DNA of 64,000 bases from Pontibacterium sp049603715 (GTDB lineage: Bacteria; Pseudomonadota; Gammaproteobacteria; Pseudomonadales; Balneatricaceae), in NCBI GenBank assembly GCA_049603715.1, contig JBMYSW010000004.1, positions 121,191 to 185,190 on the forward strand, given 5' to 3'. Each line of letters begins with the position of its first letter. The stretch's first letter is position 1. This document shows, in pieces, positions 54,264-63,238 of the stretch. Made by a program: the position numbers and the translations under genes. The notes beneath the pieces were generated by a model. That model was not told the origin of the DNA, ran no database searches, and saw only the letters and a program-made list of their open reading frames with translations.

Positions 54264-54932
54264 ATGAAGATTCACTCAAACCCACTCGCCTTTTATACCC
54301 TTCCCGAAGACAGGCGCGACGCCTTAACTGAGCACATCAGTCACTTTTATAAGAGTAACAAAAGCAAAGCTCGCCTCAAACCTGGCGAACGCTATGCTTA
54401 CCTCACCTTGCCCCTAGAACATTCGCCCTTACAACACTTCCCTTCACAACAACAGAAGAGCAGCTCACCTATTGTGGCCGCCATGCAGGTAAGCACTATG
54501 AGTTCGCAACTGCTGCTGTTTCGAGCACTCTTGGTCGCCCAAAGCCACCAGCAACAAGGCATCGGTCGCCACTGCCTAACCGCCCTGCAAACAACAAGTC
54601 AGGCCTCGTTACTCTGTATCTGTCATACCAGCGCTCTTGTGTTTTATCGCAAACTTGGGTTTTTCACCCTTGCCAGCCACTCAGCCAAATCCAGAGAGGG
54701 CTTCACCTTACCCCTCCAAACCAAACAAAGGTTAACCGCTTTTGGCTGTAGCCAATCGCAATGCCACAGCCTTGAGCGACTCATGCAGCGCAGTAGTAAA
54801 AAAGAAACAGGGTATTTAATGCTTTGGGAATTCGCAAACAGACCAAGTACAACAACCGAAGCCTGGGGCGAGAGAGCCATAAAAGAGGGGAATAACGAAA
54901 GATATAAAAAACGAGAACAGAAAAGCGAGTAA
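54264..54932 (+). CDS. GNAT-like N-acetyltransferase domain protein
   Basis: A 222-residue protein. The middle has the acetyl-CoA motif of GNAT enzymes (ALLVAQSHQQQGIGRH, with Q-x-x-G-I-G) and a motif-B-like ALVFYRKLGFF. The substrate is unknown. The last 40 residues are Glu/Lys/Arg-rich and probably disordered. Oddly, no ribosome binding site precedes the ATG and the gatCAB terminator ends about 7 bases upstream, so expression is uncertain; an internal promoter or later start is possible. Confidence 0.6.
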   Translation: MKIHSNPLAFYTLPEDRRDALTEHISHFYKSNKSKARLKPGERYAYLTLPLEHSPLQHFPSQQQKSSSPIVAAMQVSTMSSQLLLFRALLVAQSHQQQGIGRHCLTALQTTSQASLLCICHTSALVFYRKLGFFTLASHSAKSREGFTLPLQTKQRLTAFGCSQSQCHSLERLMQRSSKKETGYLMLWEFANRPSTTTEAWGERAIKEGNNERYKKREQKSE

Positions 54933-55081
54933 AAACAGAGTTTAAAAGGAGTTGCTCCCTTAATAGATGATAAAGGCCAGAACAGACCAAGGGAATATCA
55001 CCTTATGCAGAGCGGCTATAACCTACTAGAGACAGCTAGTTGCCACTCAAGCAAGCCTCACCAAATGGGAGGCTCAGGCAG

Positions 55082-55267
55082 TTAGGCTGCAACGATATGA
55101 TTTTCGGCCAGCTTTTCGTCAAGCACCTGACACGCGCAATCTTTACAACGACCACAGCAGGTCGCTACGTCTAGCTCAGACTGAAGCGCCTCAAAGGTAT
55201 CCACTCCCTCATCAACCGCTGCGCGAATTTGTTTATCTGTTACTGCATTACATACACAAACGTACAT
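55082..55267 (-). CDS. bfd: Bacterioferritin-associated ferredoxin Bfd
   Basis: A 61-residue [2Fe-2S] protein with CVCNAVT at the N-terminus and CCGRCKDC, giving the CxC...CxxC cluster of BFD domains. It binds bacterioferritin and passes electrons to its heme to release stored iron. I start at the ATG at 55265-55267, which has a GGAG site; a GTG lies two codons upstream. Divergent from two bfr genes and preceded by a Fur box. Confidence 0.96.
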   Translation of the reverse strand: MYVCVCNAVTDKQIRAAVDEGVDTFEALQSELDVATCCGRCKDCACQVLDEKLAENHIVAA

Positions 55268-55312
55268 AACCACACTCCAAGTGTTTTAAATCGTATTTGT
55301 GCATTATGGTAC

Positions 55313-55331
55313 AAATGAGAATTATTTTCAA
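55313..55331. promoter_or_regulatory. Fur box upstream of bfd
   Basis: AAATGAGAATTATTTTCAA at 55313-55331 is a good match to the 19-bp Fur consensus GATAATGATAATCATTATC. Its placement, about 45 bases before the bfd start, predicts iron repression of bfd, as known in Pseudomonas and E. coli. Confidence 0.85.
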
Positions 55332-55541
55332 CACTTATCGTGTTTAGCTTATTTATTGCCTTATACCATCCTACAAAAAAAATCAATATAAATAACAAAA
55401 AAATCTGTCTTTTTTGATTTAGTCCTCTATACTGTCGCCAAATCTTAGCTCAGCTAACCACAAAGGCTTAGCTAGCAAACTGTAAAGCCGAATAACGCCA
55501 CCCAGCCTGTTTTGATAAGGCACTATGTGAGGACAACTACA

Positions 55542-56012
55542 ATGAAAGGCGATTCACAGATTCTTGTTCACCTAAACACCCTGCTAAAGCACGAACTTAC
55601 CGCCATTAATCAATACTTTTTGCACGCTCGCATGTGTAAAAACTGGGGCTTTAGCGAACTTAACGAAGCCGAATACAAAGCATCAATCAAAGCCATGAAG
55701 CACGCCGACGCCTTGATCGAGCGTATTCTGTTCTTAGAAGGCCTACCTAACCTACAGGACCTTGGCAAACTTATTCTGGGCGAGGACGTAGAGGAAGTAT
55801 TGGCAGGTGACATGAAGCTTGACCAACTTGCTCACGCAGACCTTCTAGCCGCTATTGAAGCGACAGAAAAAGCGCAAGATTACGTATCGCGCGAGCTCGT
55901 TGAGAAGCTGCTAGAAACTAAAGAGTCACGCATTGACTGGCTAGAAACACAACAAAGCTTGGTAGCAAGTGTAGGTCTAGCGAACTACCTTCAATCAAGC
56001 ATGAACGACTAA
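55542..56012 (+). CDS. bfr: Bacterioferritin, heme-binding subunit lacking a ferroxidase centre
   Basis: A 156-residue bacterioferritin, start at the ATG at 55542 behind GAGGA. By E. coli numbering the heme ligand Met52 is present (KAMKHAD), but ferroxidase ligands are lost: Glu51 is Ala, Glu94 is Asp, Glu127 is Lys and His130 is Arg. Glu18, Tyr25 and His54 remain. This subunit should bind heme but not oxidise iron efficiently. It is encoded 21 bases before a second subunit with the opposite pattern, so the two likely form mixed 24-mers. Confidence 0.95.
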   Translation: MKGDSQILVHLNTLLKHELTAINQYFLHARMCKNWGFSELNEAEYKASIKAMKHADALIERILFLEGLPNLQDLGKLILGEDVEEVLAGDMKLDQLAHADLLAAIEATEKAQDYVSRELVEKLLETKESRIDWLETQQSLVASVGLANYLQSSMND

Positions 56013-56033
56013 TTAAGCGCTGGGAGAAAAACA

Positions 56034-56501
56034 ATGAAAGGTAACCAAAACGTCATCGACACCCTAAACTCCCTGTTAGCGACTGAAATGTCTGCAGCAG
56101 ACCAGTACTTTATCCACTCTCGTATGTACGAAGACTGGGGCCTAAGCAAACTGCATGAGCGCATTTCACACGAAATGGAAGAAGAGCTAGAGCATGCTTC
56201 TTTGCTGATCGAGCGTATTCTTTTCCTAGAAGGTGTACCTAATATCGCTGGTCGTGACCCGCTAAACATCGGTACCGACGTACCTTCAATGTTATCAAGC
56301 GACCTACAGGTAGAATACGATGTAGGCAACGCACTTAAAGATGCCATAGCGCTGTGTGAAAAAGAGCGCGACTACCAAACACGCGAAATTCTTTTAGTGC
56401 TTCTAAAAGACACTGAAGAAGACCACACCTTGTGGTTAGAGCAGCAACTTGGGTTGATCAAAAAAATCGGCCTCGAAAACTATCTACAAGCGCAAATGTA
56501 G
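56034..56501 (+). CDS. bfr: Bacterioferritin, ferroxidase subunit lacking the heme Met
   Basis: A 155-residue bacterioferritin. Ferroxidase ligands Glu18, Tyr25, Glu51, His54 and Glu94 are present, and the E-x-x-H pair near 128-131 is intact after a one-residue insertion in the last long helix. Position 52 is Leu instead of the heme-ligating Met. It should oxidise and store iron but not bind the inter-subunit heme by itself. Co-transcribed with the preceding gene. Confidence 0.95.
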   Translation: MKGNQNVIDTLNSLLATEMSAADQYFIHSRMYEDWGLSKLHERISHEMEEELEHASLLIERILFLEGVPNIAGRDPLNIGTDVPSMLSSDLQVEYDVGNALKDAIALCEKERDYQTREILLVLLKDTEEDHTLWLEQQLGLIKKIGLENYLQAQM

Positions 56502-56512
56502 CCCTCCTCGCT

Positions 56513-56534
56513 AGGCACGCCCGCGTGCGTGCCT
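56513..56534 (+). terminator. Hairpin after the bfr genes
   Basis: AGGCACGC and GCGTGCCT (56513-56520 and 56527-56534) form a G+C-rich 8 bp stem with a 6-base loop. The T-tract is poor, so terminator strength is uncertain. Confidence 0.5.
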
Positions 56535-56717
56535 TGCACCTTCCTTCCCCCTCTTTCGCACCTGCAAAATAAAACCTCTTAAACAAAAGCCTGACCTAAG
56601 CCCAGCACTCACCTCACATTGCCAAATAATTCCGTAATATTAACGAAATATTTGCTTGTGCAATGCAACAACCAAGAATTCACCCTATAATACTGGTTGT
56701 AATTTGAACGAGCACGG

Positions 56718-59018
56718 ATGTCTATGTTTACTTCAACTAAAAACATATGGGGTGCTTTCTATACCCTCGTCGCTGGCCTTGTTGTATTTGCAAGCGTCAT
56801 TGCTTACCTCATTTGGGACGGGCTACTCGAAGCCAAACAAAGCCAACAGAGGTATGCGGCTCAACTCGTTTCTAGCTCAACACATCAACTATTCCGCTCC
56901 ATAGAAACGCTATTGGATAACGTCGGTAAAGAGCTGTTAAACGCCAGTAGCCGCACGCAAGCCCAAGCTCATATAAACCATGTACTTTCCCTAAACCCCG
57001 CATTTGTTGGCTTGGGGCTCGCTGATACTCAGGGCAACTTAACACTTGTAAGTAACAACCTAGATCCGACCAAACTACCCAATTTACTTGAGCTGGAAGA
57101 CACTAAACAAAGCTTCAAACAAGCACTGACTTCTAACCGCATGAGTGTTGGAAGAACGTACCTAATGCCAGCACTTGGCGAGTGGCTAATCCCTGTACGC
57201 AAAGCCATTAAAGACTCGTCCGGTAACCTGCTAGCAGTGATGACCGCGGGGGTTCGACTCGATGGCCCTCAAGGCATTTTCCCCAACCCCCTTCACACCG
57301 ATGCCAATAACAGTGTGCTACTGTTTCGCCCTACCGACAACTACATCCAATATCTATCCAGCGAGCCCGCGATAGCACCAAGTAGGATATATGGCCAACC
57401 GGTTGATAAAGCTATCGTTGCACAAGCCATTAGCTACATGGAAGATTACACCCAATCCTCTATCGAAGCGCTCTCACGTAAGCGCGGCGTGTACAACATT
57501 CGCTTTACATCAGCACTCAGTCCAAACTTCAAAGACCGCTTAGGCTCTTTAAGCTTTGACCCTGACTACCACATTTGGACGGTGAGCCATTCACCATGGG
57601 GGGAGATTTATTGGGTAGCATTCAACCGAATCGGCTTAGTGTTCGGCACTTTACTAATCATTGTTCTAGCTTTTTATACCTTGGTTAGGCGAATTATCGT
57701 CGCCGAGACGCAGCGTAAAGAAAGCTTGTTGCATCAAACCCAGCATGACGCCCTTACTGGTCTCGCCAATCGCACTCACCTCAATAGCCACATGCGTGAG
57801 CTGCTCAAAAAAAGCAACGAGCCGTTTGCAGTCATTTATATTGACTTGGATCATTTCAAGTCTGCAAACGATTCCCATGGCCATGACTTCGGCGATGAGG
57901 TATTGATTACCGTTTCAACAAGGCTTAAGCAGTTGATTGACGAGGATGGCTTAGTCGTTCGACAAAGTGGCGATGAATTCATCGTTCTTGTTCATGAGTG
58001 CCATCGCGCCTCACTTTCTGTTTTAGCCAGCAATATCATCCAGCAAATATCTGCACCTTACGGGATTCGTAATACACAATTTATCTTGGGCTGTAGTATT
58101 GGTATTGCTCACTTCCCAGATCATGGGGAAGACCCAGATGCCATCATGCGAGCAGCCGATATCGCGATGTATGAGGCTAAAAAGAGCCGAAACAGTTTCT
58201 TCATTTACACAAAAGCAATTGAAGACCAGTATCTATCCAAACTCACTATCGAGCAGCGCCTTAAACAATCACTGGGTAGCCGCGACTTCTTTATGGTTTA
58301 TCAGCCTAAAACTGACGCTCAAGGAAAAATGGTGGGCGTTGAGGCACTGGTTCGCTGGAATGACAGTGAACTCGGATTTGTTCCGCCAGATCAGTTTATA
58401 GCGATTGCGGAAAGTACGGGCCTTATGCACACCTTAGGCCAACACATTTTCGCCATGATCTTTGCGGACATAAAAGGCCTTGAGGCGGTAGCCAAGCAAC
58501 ATCAGCTCGATAGCTTAAACCTAGCGATCAATGTTTCTATTGCGCAGTTTATAGCACCTGGCTTCTATACTCTTGTAGAAAGCCACCTTGCCAACCTAAA
58601 CTCCGACATTGTAAACATTACCCTAGAGGTAACTGAGGGGCTGTTTATAGAGAATATCGCTTATGTTCAGCCCTTACTTAGCAAACTTAAAGCCCTCAAC
58701 GTCAGTATCTCAATGGATGACTTTGGAACCGGTTACTCGTCCTTAAGCATGCTCAAAACCCTGCCTTTTGACGAGTTAAAAATAGACCGTAGCTTTATTG
58801 AACAAATACTCACTGACCAAGTATCGCGACAGATGCTCCAGCATATCGTGAGCCTTGGCGAATGCCTAAACATGCGTATTGTCGCTGAAGGGGTCGAAAC
58901 CAAAGAACAACACGAACTTCTCAAAAGCTACGGCTGTAAGGGCTTCCAAGGGTATTACTTTTCTCCCCCGCTAGCGCTAGAAAGGCTTTCCGCTCACACA
59001 CCACATAAAGAGAGATAA
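56718..59018 (+). CDS. Membrane sensor GGDEF/EAL protein
   Basis: A 766-residue c-di-GMP protein. Two membrane helices (about 9-33 and 305-328) flank a Cache-like periplasmic sensor. The GGDEF domain has S417-GDEF instead of GGDEF and no RxxD inhibitory site, so cyclase activity is possible but not certain. The EAL domain has E542-A-L, DDFGTGYSSL and EVTEG with the metal-binding residues, so phosphodiesterase activity is likely. Ligand unknown. Monocistronic, with an extended AT-rich upstream region. Confidence 0.93.
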   Translation: MSMFTSTKNIWGAFYTLVAGLVVFASVIAYLIWDGLLEAKQSQQRYAAQLVSSSTHQLFRSIETLLDNVGKELLNASSRTQAQAHINHVLSLNPAFVGLGLADTQGNLTLVSNNLDPTKLPNLLELEDTKQSFKQALTSNRMSVGRTYLMPALGEWLIPVRKAIKDSSGNLLAVMTAGVRLDGPQGIFPNPLHTDANNSVLLFRPTDNYIQYLSSEPAIAPSRIYGQPVDKAIVAQAISYMEDYTQSSIEALSRKRGVYNIRFTSALSPNFKDRLGSLSFDPDYHIWTVSHSPWGEIYWVAFNRIGLVFGTLLIIVLAFYTLVRRIIVAETQRKESLLHQTQHDALTGLANRTHLNSHMRELLKKSNEPFAVIYIDLDHFKSANDSHGHDFGDEVLITVSTRLKQLIDEDGLVVRQSGDEFIVLVHECHRASLSVLASNIIQQISAPYGIRNTQFILGCSIGIAHFPDHGEDPDAIMRAADIAMYEAKKSRNSFFIYTKAIEDQYLSKLTIEQRLKQSLGSRDFFMVYQPKTDAQGKMVGVEALVRWNDSELGFVPPDQFIAIAESTGLMHTLGQHIFAMIFADIKGLEAVAKQHQLDSLNLAINVSIAQFIAPGFYTLVESHLANLNSDIVNITLEVTEGLFIENIAYVQPLLSKLKALNVSISMDDFGTGYSSLSMLKTLPFDELKIDRSFIEQILTDQVSRQMLQHIVSLGECLNMRIVAEGVETKEQHELLKSYGCKGFQGYYFSPPLALERLSAHTPHKER

Positions 59019-59280
59019 AACAGTACACAAAATGGTACTAAATTACTGAGCGGAGCTATTTACTGCTATTTTGGCGACCGCTAATATAGGAGTATATAAA
59101 AGCGAGGCCGAAATACAGCTTTTCGGTTTGATTAGGCTAAAGAACTTTAGAGTTTTTTGTAGTAGAGCTTTTACAGTTTAAGCAGCCATCAAAGTAGTAC
59201 AATAAGCCACGCTAGCGCGCTTACTTAACTCCGCTTCAAGTCGCAATGGATCGCGACCACAACTGCAAGGGACAGCAATA

Positions 59281-59958
59281 ATGAATGTTAAGGCACGTGC
59301 CTACTTCACCAAATACGACTCTGGGCCTTCTGACCTTCTTAGCCCCCATGCTGAACCAGCCTGGTTTGATCATTGTAGCTTTGCGCTGATATCTCACGCC
59401 CACTATCGCGATGACATTAAGGCAACCATCAAAGAAACTGACCTATTTTCCTTTGGTGCGATTCCAAAACCCGTAGTGTTTTCACTTTATAACCAACATA
59501 TCGACACACTCGGAGATAGCTTTTCAGCCAAGGCGTCCGTTCATCGTCACTGTGGATGTGAGTACCTTTGCTTTTCTCTAAGGCCAACTCATAGCCTACA
59601 GGCAGCCTATTTGGGTGTGTTTCGATTAACCTACCAAGCACAACAAAACCCCAATAAGCTCTCCGAAAGCGACTTCAGCTTCGCGCTCGCACAAGTCACT
59701 GAGCTAACCCAGCAACCCGTGTATTCCTATGCGTTCGAGTCCTATGCAGGACACTGCCAAGCTAAGCACCTTTCCCATTTAGAGCAAAAAACCATCCGTT
59801 TACTCGCCCAAGGCGTTGGTATCCAAGCCATATCAACGCAACATATCCACAAGTCACGCGAAAGCATCAATAAATACATCTCCACTTCAAAAATAAAACT
59901 GGGTGCCACATCTCTCAGTCAATTAATCAGCCGCGCCGTGTTATTGGGCATCATTTAA
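59281..59958 (+). CDS. LuxR-family transcriptional regulator, no cognate synthase
   Basis: A 225-residue regulator. The C-terminal 60 residues are a GerE/LuxR helix-turn-helix (LEQKTIRLLAQGVGIQAIS..., then KLGATSLSQLISRAVLLGII). The N-terminal domain of about 155 residues is unusual: the Trp/Tyr/Asp residues that bind acyl-homoserine lactones in LuxR are not recognisable. No luxI-type synthase is in the window, so it is a LuxR solo, probably sensing another ligand. It lies between the GGDEF/EAL gene and the first porin gene. Confidence 0.85.
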   Translation: MNVKARAYFTKYDSGPSDLLSPHAEPAWFDHCSFALISHAHYRDDIKATIKETDLFSFGAIPKPVVFSLYNQHIDTLGDSFSAKASVHRHCGCEYLCFSLRPTHSLQAAYLGVFRLTYQAQQNPNKLSESDFSFALAQVTELTQQPVYSYAFESYAGHCQAKHLSHLEQKTIRLLAQGVGIQAISTQHIHKSRESINKYISTSKIKLGATSLSQLISRAVLLGII

Positions 59959-60308
59959 CCTCTCTTCTTATCCCGTCACTGATTACTGCCACAGCCTAAA
60001 TACCCAGAGGCAGTTGCCAAACTGCACTATCGATTCGGCTGTTTTATATATATTTTTATCGAATAAAAAATAAGATTTATATCTCTTATAAACATACAAA
60101 AAATTGCTGTACCCCAGACCAGTCTTGCCTCCCTTTCTAGTTTTTTACAATAAATGAAACAAATAAAAATTATTTAATGAAACATTGTTTTATTTTTCGT
60201 TGATCTTACTTTTTCTGATCGCTACAGTGTTTTGCGAGTTAACGCTAAAACCACCCTCTTATTTTGCGATAACTCCCAAAAATCTAATAAAAACAAAAGG
60301 TAACTATT
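59959..60308 (+). promoter_or_regulatory. AT-rich upstream region of the first porin gene
   Basis: A 350-base gene-free stretch, very AT-rich from 60045 to 60200. It should carry the porin promoter; AAAAGGT lies just before the GTG start. I see no clear operator. Confidence 0.45.
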
Positions 60309-61241
60309 GTGAAAAAGCAAAAACTTTTGGTAGCCCTTGTTGCTGCCGGCCTCTCTAGCACAAGCTTTGCTGCTGCCGACGTGAGCGCCAAACTAGAAAT
60401 TAATACTGACGCTGTCAGCGCCGCAGACACAACGTTTGACCAAAATGGTCACGTTGAGTTTGGCGTAAGCAGTGGTAAAACCATGGGTGATAACTACGTT
60501 AAAGCCAAGGGTGCCATTCGCCTTACACTAGACGGTGACACCTCTGTACGAGACGTATACCTGCAAGCAGGTAGTGATGCGTGGGATGCCAAGCTAGGTC
60601 GCTTTGAAGCCACAAAGCTCTTTCCGCTTGGAAAGGACATTATGGTTCAAAATGCGGGCTCTAGTGTCTACAAAGCGGATAAAGCACGCGGCCGCATTGG
60701 TGACGGTGGTGGTCAAATCGCGCTTACCTTTAACACCTCTGACGCTGTATCAATTGAGTTAGGTACCATTGTTGGCGATGCTGCGACCGGTGGTACGCAA
60801 GAATCATTGGTATCGGGTATTCGTCCAGTTGTTACCTTTAAAGGCGACGGCTTTAAAGTACTTGCAGGCTACGAAAGCCTAACCTACGACGTGACTGGCG
60901 GTGGCGAAATAGATAAAAGTGGCTTTGGCCTTGCAACGAACTTTGACCTAGGCAGCGCCAACATCAACCTAGCCTACGCATCTCTGGATGACTCCGATTC
61001 AAATCGTGAAACCACTTCTTACACAGCAAACGCCACCATGGGTGACTTTGGCGTCGGCGTACTTTATTCCGACGACGATAACGCAGGCACTTCAACCGAT
61101 GTGACGACTGTTTACGCAGCCTACTCTATGCCGTTAATGGATATTGAAGGTGCGACTCTGTCCTTTGGTGGTTCTCACTCAACCGCGACAGGCGCAGAAG
61201 ACACTACCGCGTTGCGTATGCGCCTAAACTACGCTTTTTAA
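60309..61241 (+). CDS. Porin, paralogue 1
   Basis: A 310-residue outer-membrane protein with a signal peptide (about residues 1-21, ending AAA). It has repeated beta strands and the terminal Phe of Bam substrates (LRMRLNYAF). The segment DVYLQAGSDAWDAKLGRFEATKLFPLG is typical of a porin family in marine gammaproteobacteria related to general or carbohydrate porins. Starts at GTG. About two-thirds identical by eye to the convergent gene next to it. Substrate unknown. Confidence 0.88.
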   Translation: MKKQKLLVALVAAGLSSTSFAAADVSAKLEINTDAVSAADTTFDQNGHVEFGVSSGKTMGDNYVKAKGAIRLTLDGDTSVRDVYLQAGSDAWDAKLGRFEATKLFPLGKDIMVQNAGSSVYKADKARGRIGDGGGQIALTFNTSDAVSIELGTIVGDAATGGTQESLVSGIRPVVTFKGDGFKVLAGYESLTYDVTGGGEIDKSGFGLATNFDLGSANINLAYASLDDSDSNRETTSYTANATMGDFGVGVLYSDDDNAGTSTDVTTVYAAYSMPLMDIEGATLSFGGSHSTATGAEDTTALRMRLNYAF

Positions 61242-61292
61242 CCAACACTCCTGGCTTAAAAGCAGACGTTAGGCACACCCTAGCGGCATAAA

Positions 61293-61324
61293 AAAAGCAG
61301 AATGGGTTACCCATTCTGCTTTTC
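61293..61324. terminator. Bidirectional terminator between the two porin genes
   Basis: AAAAGCAGAATGGG and CCCATTCTGCTTTT (61293-61323) form a perfect long stem with a tiny loop. A- and T-runs on either side suit termination from both directions. Confidence 0.92.
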
Positions 61325-61347
61325 ATTAAACTGACCAAAAGCCAGTG

Positions 61348-61380
61348 GTTTTAACTACTCTTAGAAAGAGTAGTTAAAAC
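61348..61380. repeat. Perfect 15-bp inverted repeat across the porin stop codon
   Basis: Arms at 61348-61362 and 61366-61380 are perfectly complementary, separated by 3 bases. The right arm encodes the C-terminal residues of the minus-strand porin (FNYSF), and the stop codon TAA is at 61363-61361. The mRNA would therefore fold a strong hairpin across its own stop codon. It lacks a T-run, unlike the separate terminator about 25 bases downstream. Confidence 0.85.
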
Positions 61381-62293
61381 GCAAACGTAGAGCGGTAGTA
61401 TCAGCACCACCAGACTCTGATACCGAACCTGCCAACGTCATAGTCGCACCGTCGATATCTAGTACAGGCATAGAGTAAGCAGCGTAAGCAGTTGTTACGT
61501 CAGTCTCAGTACCCGCAGTATCGTCGTCAGAGTAGATTAGACCCACACCAAAATCACCCATTGTAGCGTTTGCCGCAAAAGAGTTAGTTTCTTGGTTAGC
61601 TGAATCGTCATCTAGTGAAGCGTAAGAAAGGTTGATGCTCGCATCGCCCGCCATGAAGTTGGTAGTGATACCGTAACCTGTTACTTCTTTGCTACCACCG
61701 GCAGTTAGGTCGTAGTTAAGTACTTCCATACCCGCTGTTACGCTGAAGCCATCTGCAGCAAAAGTAACGGTTGGACGGAAAGCAGAGATCGCAGAACCGT
61801 TATCACCTGCAGTGTCATCGTCACCGATCATGGTGCCAAGCTCTACAGACACAGCGTCAGAAGGCTTGAAATGAATCGCTAGCTGACCGCCGTCATCGCC
61901 CGCACGACCACGTGCTTTGTTAGCACCGTAAACACTTGAACCAGCATGCTCAACCATTACGTCTTTACCCAATGGGAAAAGGTTCACAGCTTCAAAGCGA
62001 CCTACTTGAGCGTCCCATGAGCTGTTACCCATTTTTAGGTAAACGTCTTGAATCGCTGTGCCACCGTCTGTTGTTAGGCGAATAACACCTTTACCTTCAA
62101 CAAACTTATCACCCATTGTTTTAGTGCTAGCCGCACTTACTTCTACGTGGCCGTTTTGGTCAAACGTCGTTGAAGTTGCGTTAACAGCATCCGTGTTGAT
62201 TTCAAGACTCGCACCGAATTGAGCTTCAGCAGCGGCAGTGGTAGATAGGCAAGCAGCAGCAATTGCAGCTGATAGAAGTTGATATTTTTTCAC
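61361..62293 (-). CDS. Porin, paralogue 2
   Basis: A 310-residue outer-membrane protein closely related to the convergent porin: the DVYLKMGNSSWDAQVGRFEA, HAGSSVYGANKARGRAG and ANATMGDFGVG segments are shared. A signal peptide ends near AAAE. The frame is open to a GTG at 62302, but the GTG at 62291-62293 has AAGG at 8 bases and gives the same length as paralogue 1, so I use it. The differing loops, rich in Asp/Thr, suggest different substrates. Likely regulated separately. Confidence 0.87.
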   Translation of the reverse strand: MKKYQLLSAAIAAACLSTTAAAEAQFGASLEINTDAVNATSTTFDQNGHVEVSAASTKTMGDKFVEGKGVIRLTTDGGTAIQDVYLKMGNSSWDAQVGRFEAVNLFPLGKDVMVEHAGSSVYGANKARGRAGDDGGQLAIHFKPSDAVSVELGTMIGDDDTAGDNGSAISAFRPTVTFAADGFSVTAGMEVLNYDLTAGGSKEVTGYGITTNFMAGDASINLSYASLDDDSANQETNSFAANATMGDFGVGLIYSDDDTAGTETDVTTAYAAYSMPVLDIDGATMTLAGSVSESGGADTTALRLRFNYSF

Positions 62294-63238
62294 AAATTTC
62301 ACCTTAGAGTATTGTTATTATTTTGGAAGCGAAGGAGAGCCAGAAACAGACAGATGCTTATAACTAAGCGCTTGCTCTACCCCTCCTTTCTCCTTGCATG
62401 TATTCACTCACCGTCTAGCGAACACGAGACCGATAGTAAGTGACTTACGTAAATAAGTTCAATTCAATAGGCGAAATAAGATGAACAGCTTAACGAAGTT
62501 TTGTTAAGCATCTTTAGATAAAAACAGTTAAATAAACTTAAATTACTGATTTATATTGGGTAAAATGCCATTTTCAAACATCATACAAAAATAAAAAGAC
62601 ATATCCTTTATTCCAAAATATTATAAAAACTTCTTATTTTTTAAAAATTCTGAAACAAGCCAATGGCTAATACGTTTTTTTGTTACAAAAAAATAACTTT
62701 TTAACGCACCTGTTCAGTCCGCCCAAGTTTTTTAAGATAACAGCTAAATAAGAAAACCTACCTTTCTCCTTCCTCACACTTGCCCAGAGTGCAAGTCAAA
62801 TACACAAGATCAACTTTTAGTGCTGGGAAAATGACTAAAAATTTAAAATTAATTTATATATTTCAATAACTTAAAAATCATAAAAAGATCCAATCCCACA
62901 GCTACTTAAAACTAAGGCACCATGCTCAAAGAGTGAAAATATTGCATCAAACTGGGTCTAACACTTGGCTCATTTTTGCTCTCGAGAGCACTTAAGAGGA
63001 ACAAAATTTTTTAAGATAGTTTTTCTCACCATAAGCCATAAAAAAAGTACGCCATAAAACTCTACTTTCTGCTTTCGCACACCAAAAGGCATACCTATAA
63101 TGCACGCCATTAACCACACCTAACCAGCACCTCTAAGCCCACGTTCAATGAGCTCCAAGCAATAAAGGGTGTCTGATTTATTAATTTTGGCTGTGTATGA
63201 GTAGATACCAGCCCGTTTTCTGATCGAGGTAACACATC
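62294..63238. other. Long AT-rich gene-free region
   Basis: About 945 bases with no credible gene between the second porin and SemiSWEET; the short frames have no ribosome binding site or recognisable domain. The centre (62530-62900) is very AT-rich. Both divergent promoters must lie here. I saw no convincing repeat, riboswitch or tRNA. Foreign or degraded sequence cannot be excluded. Confidence 0.5.

Noticed and set aside
59108..59126. Short hairpin CCGAAA/TTTCGG after the GGDEF/EAL gene as a terminator
   Set aside because: Stem of only 6 bp without a T-run; too weak to call.
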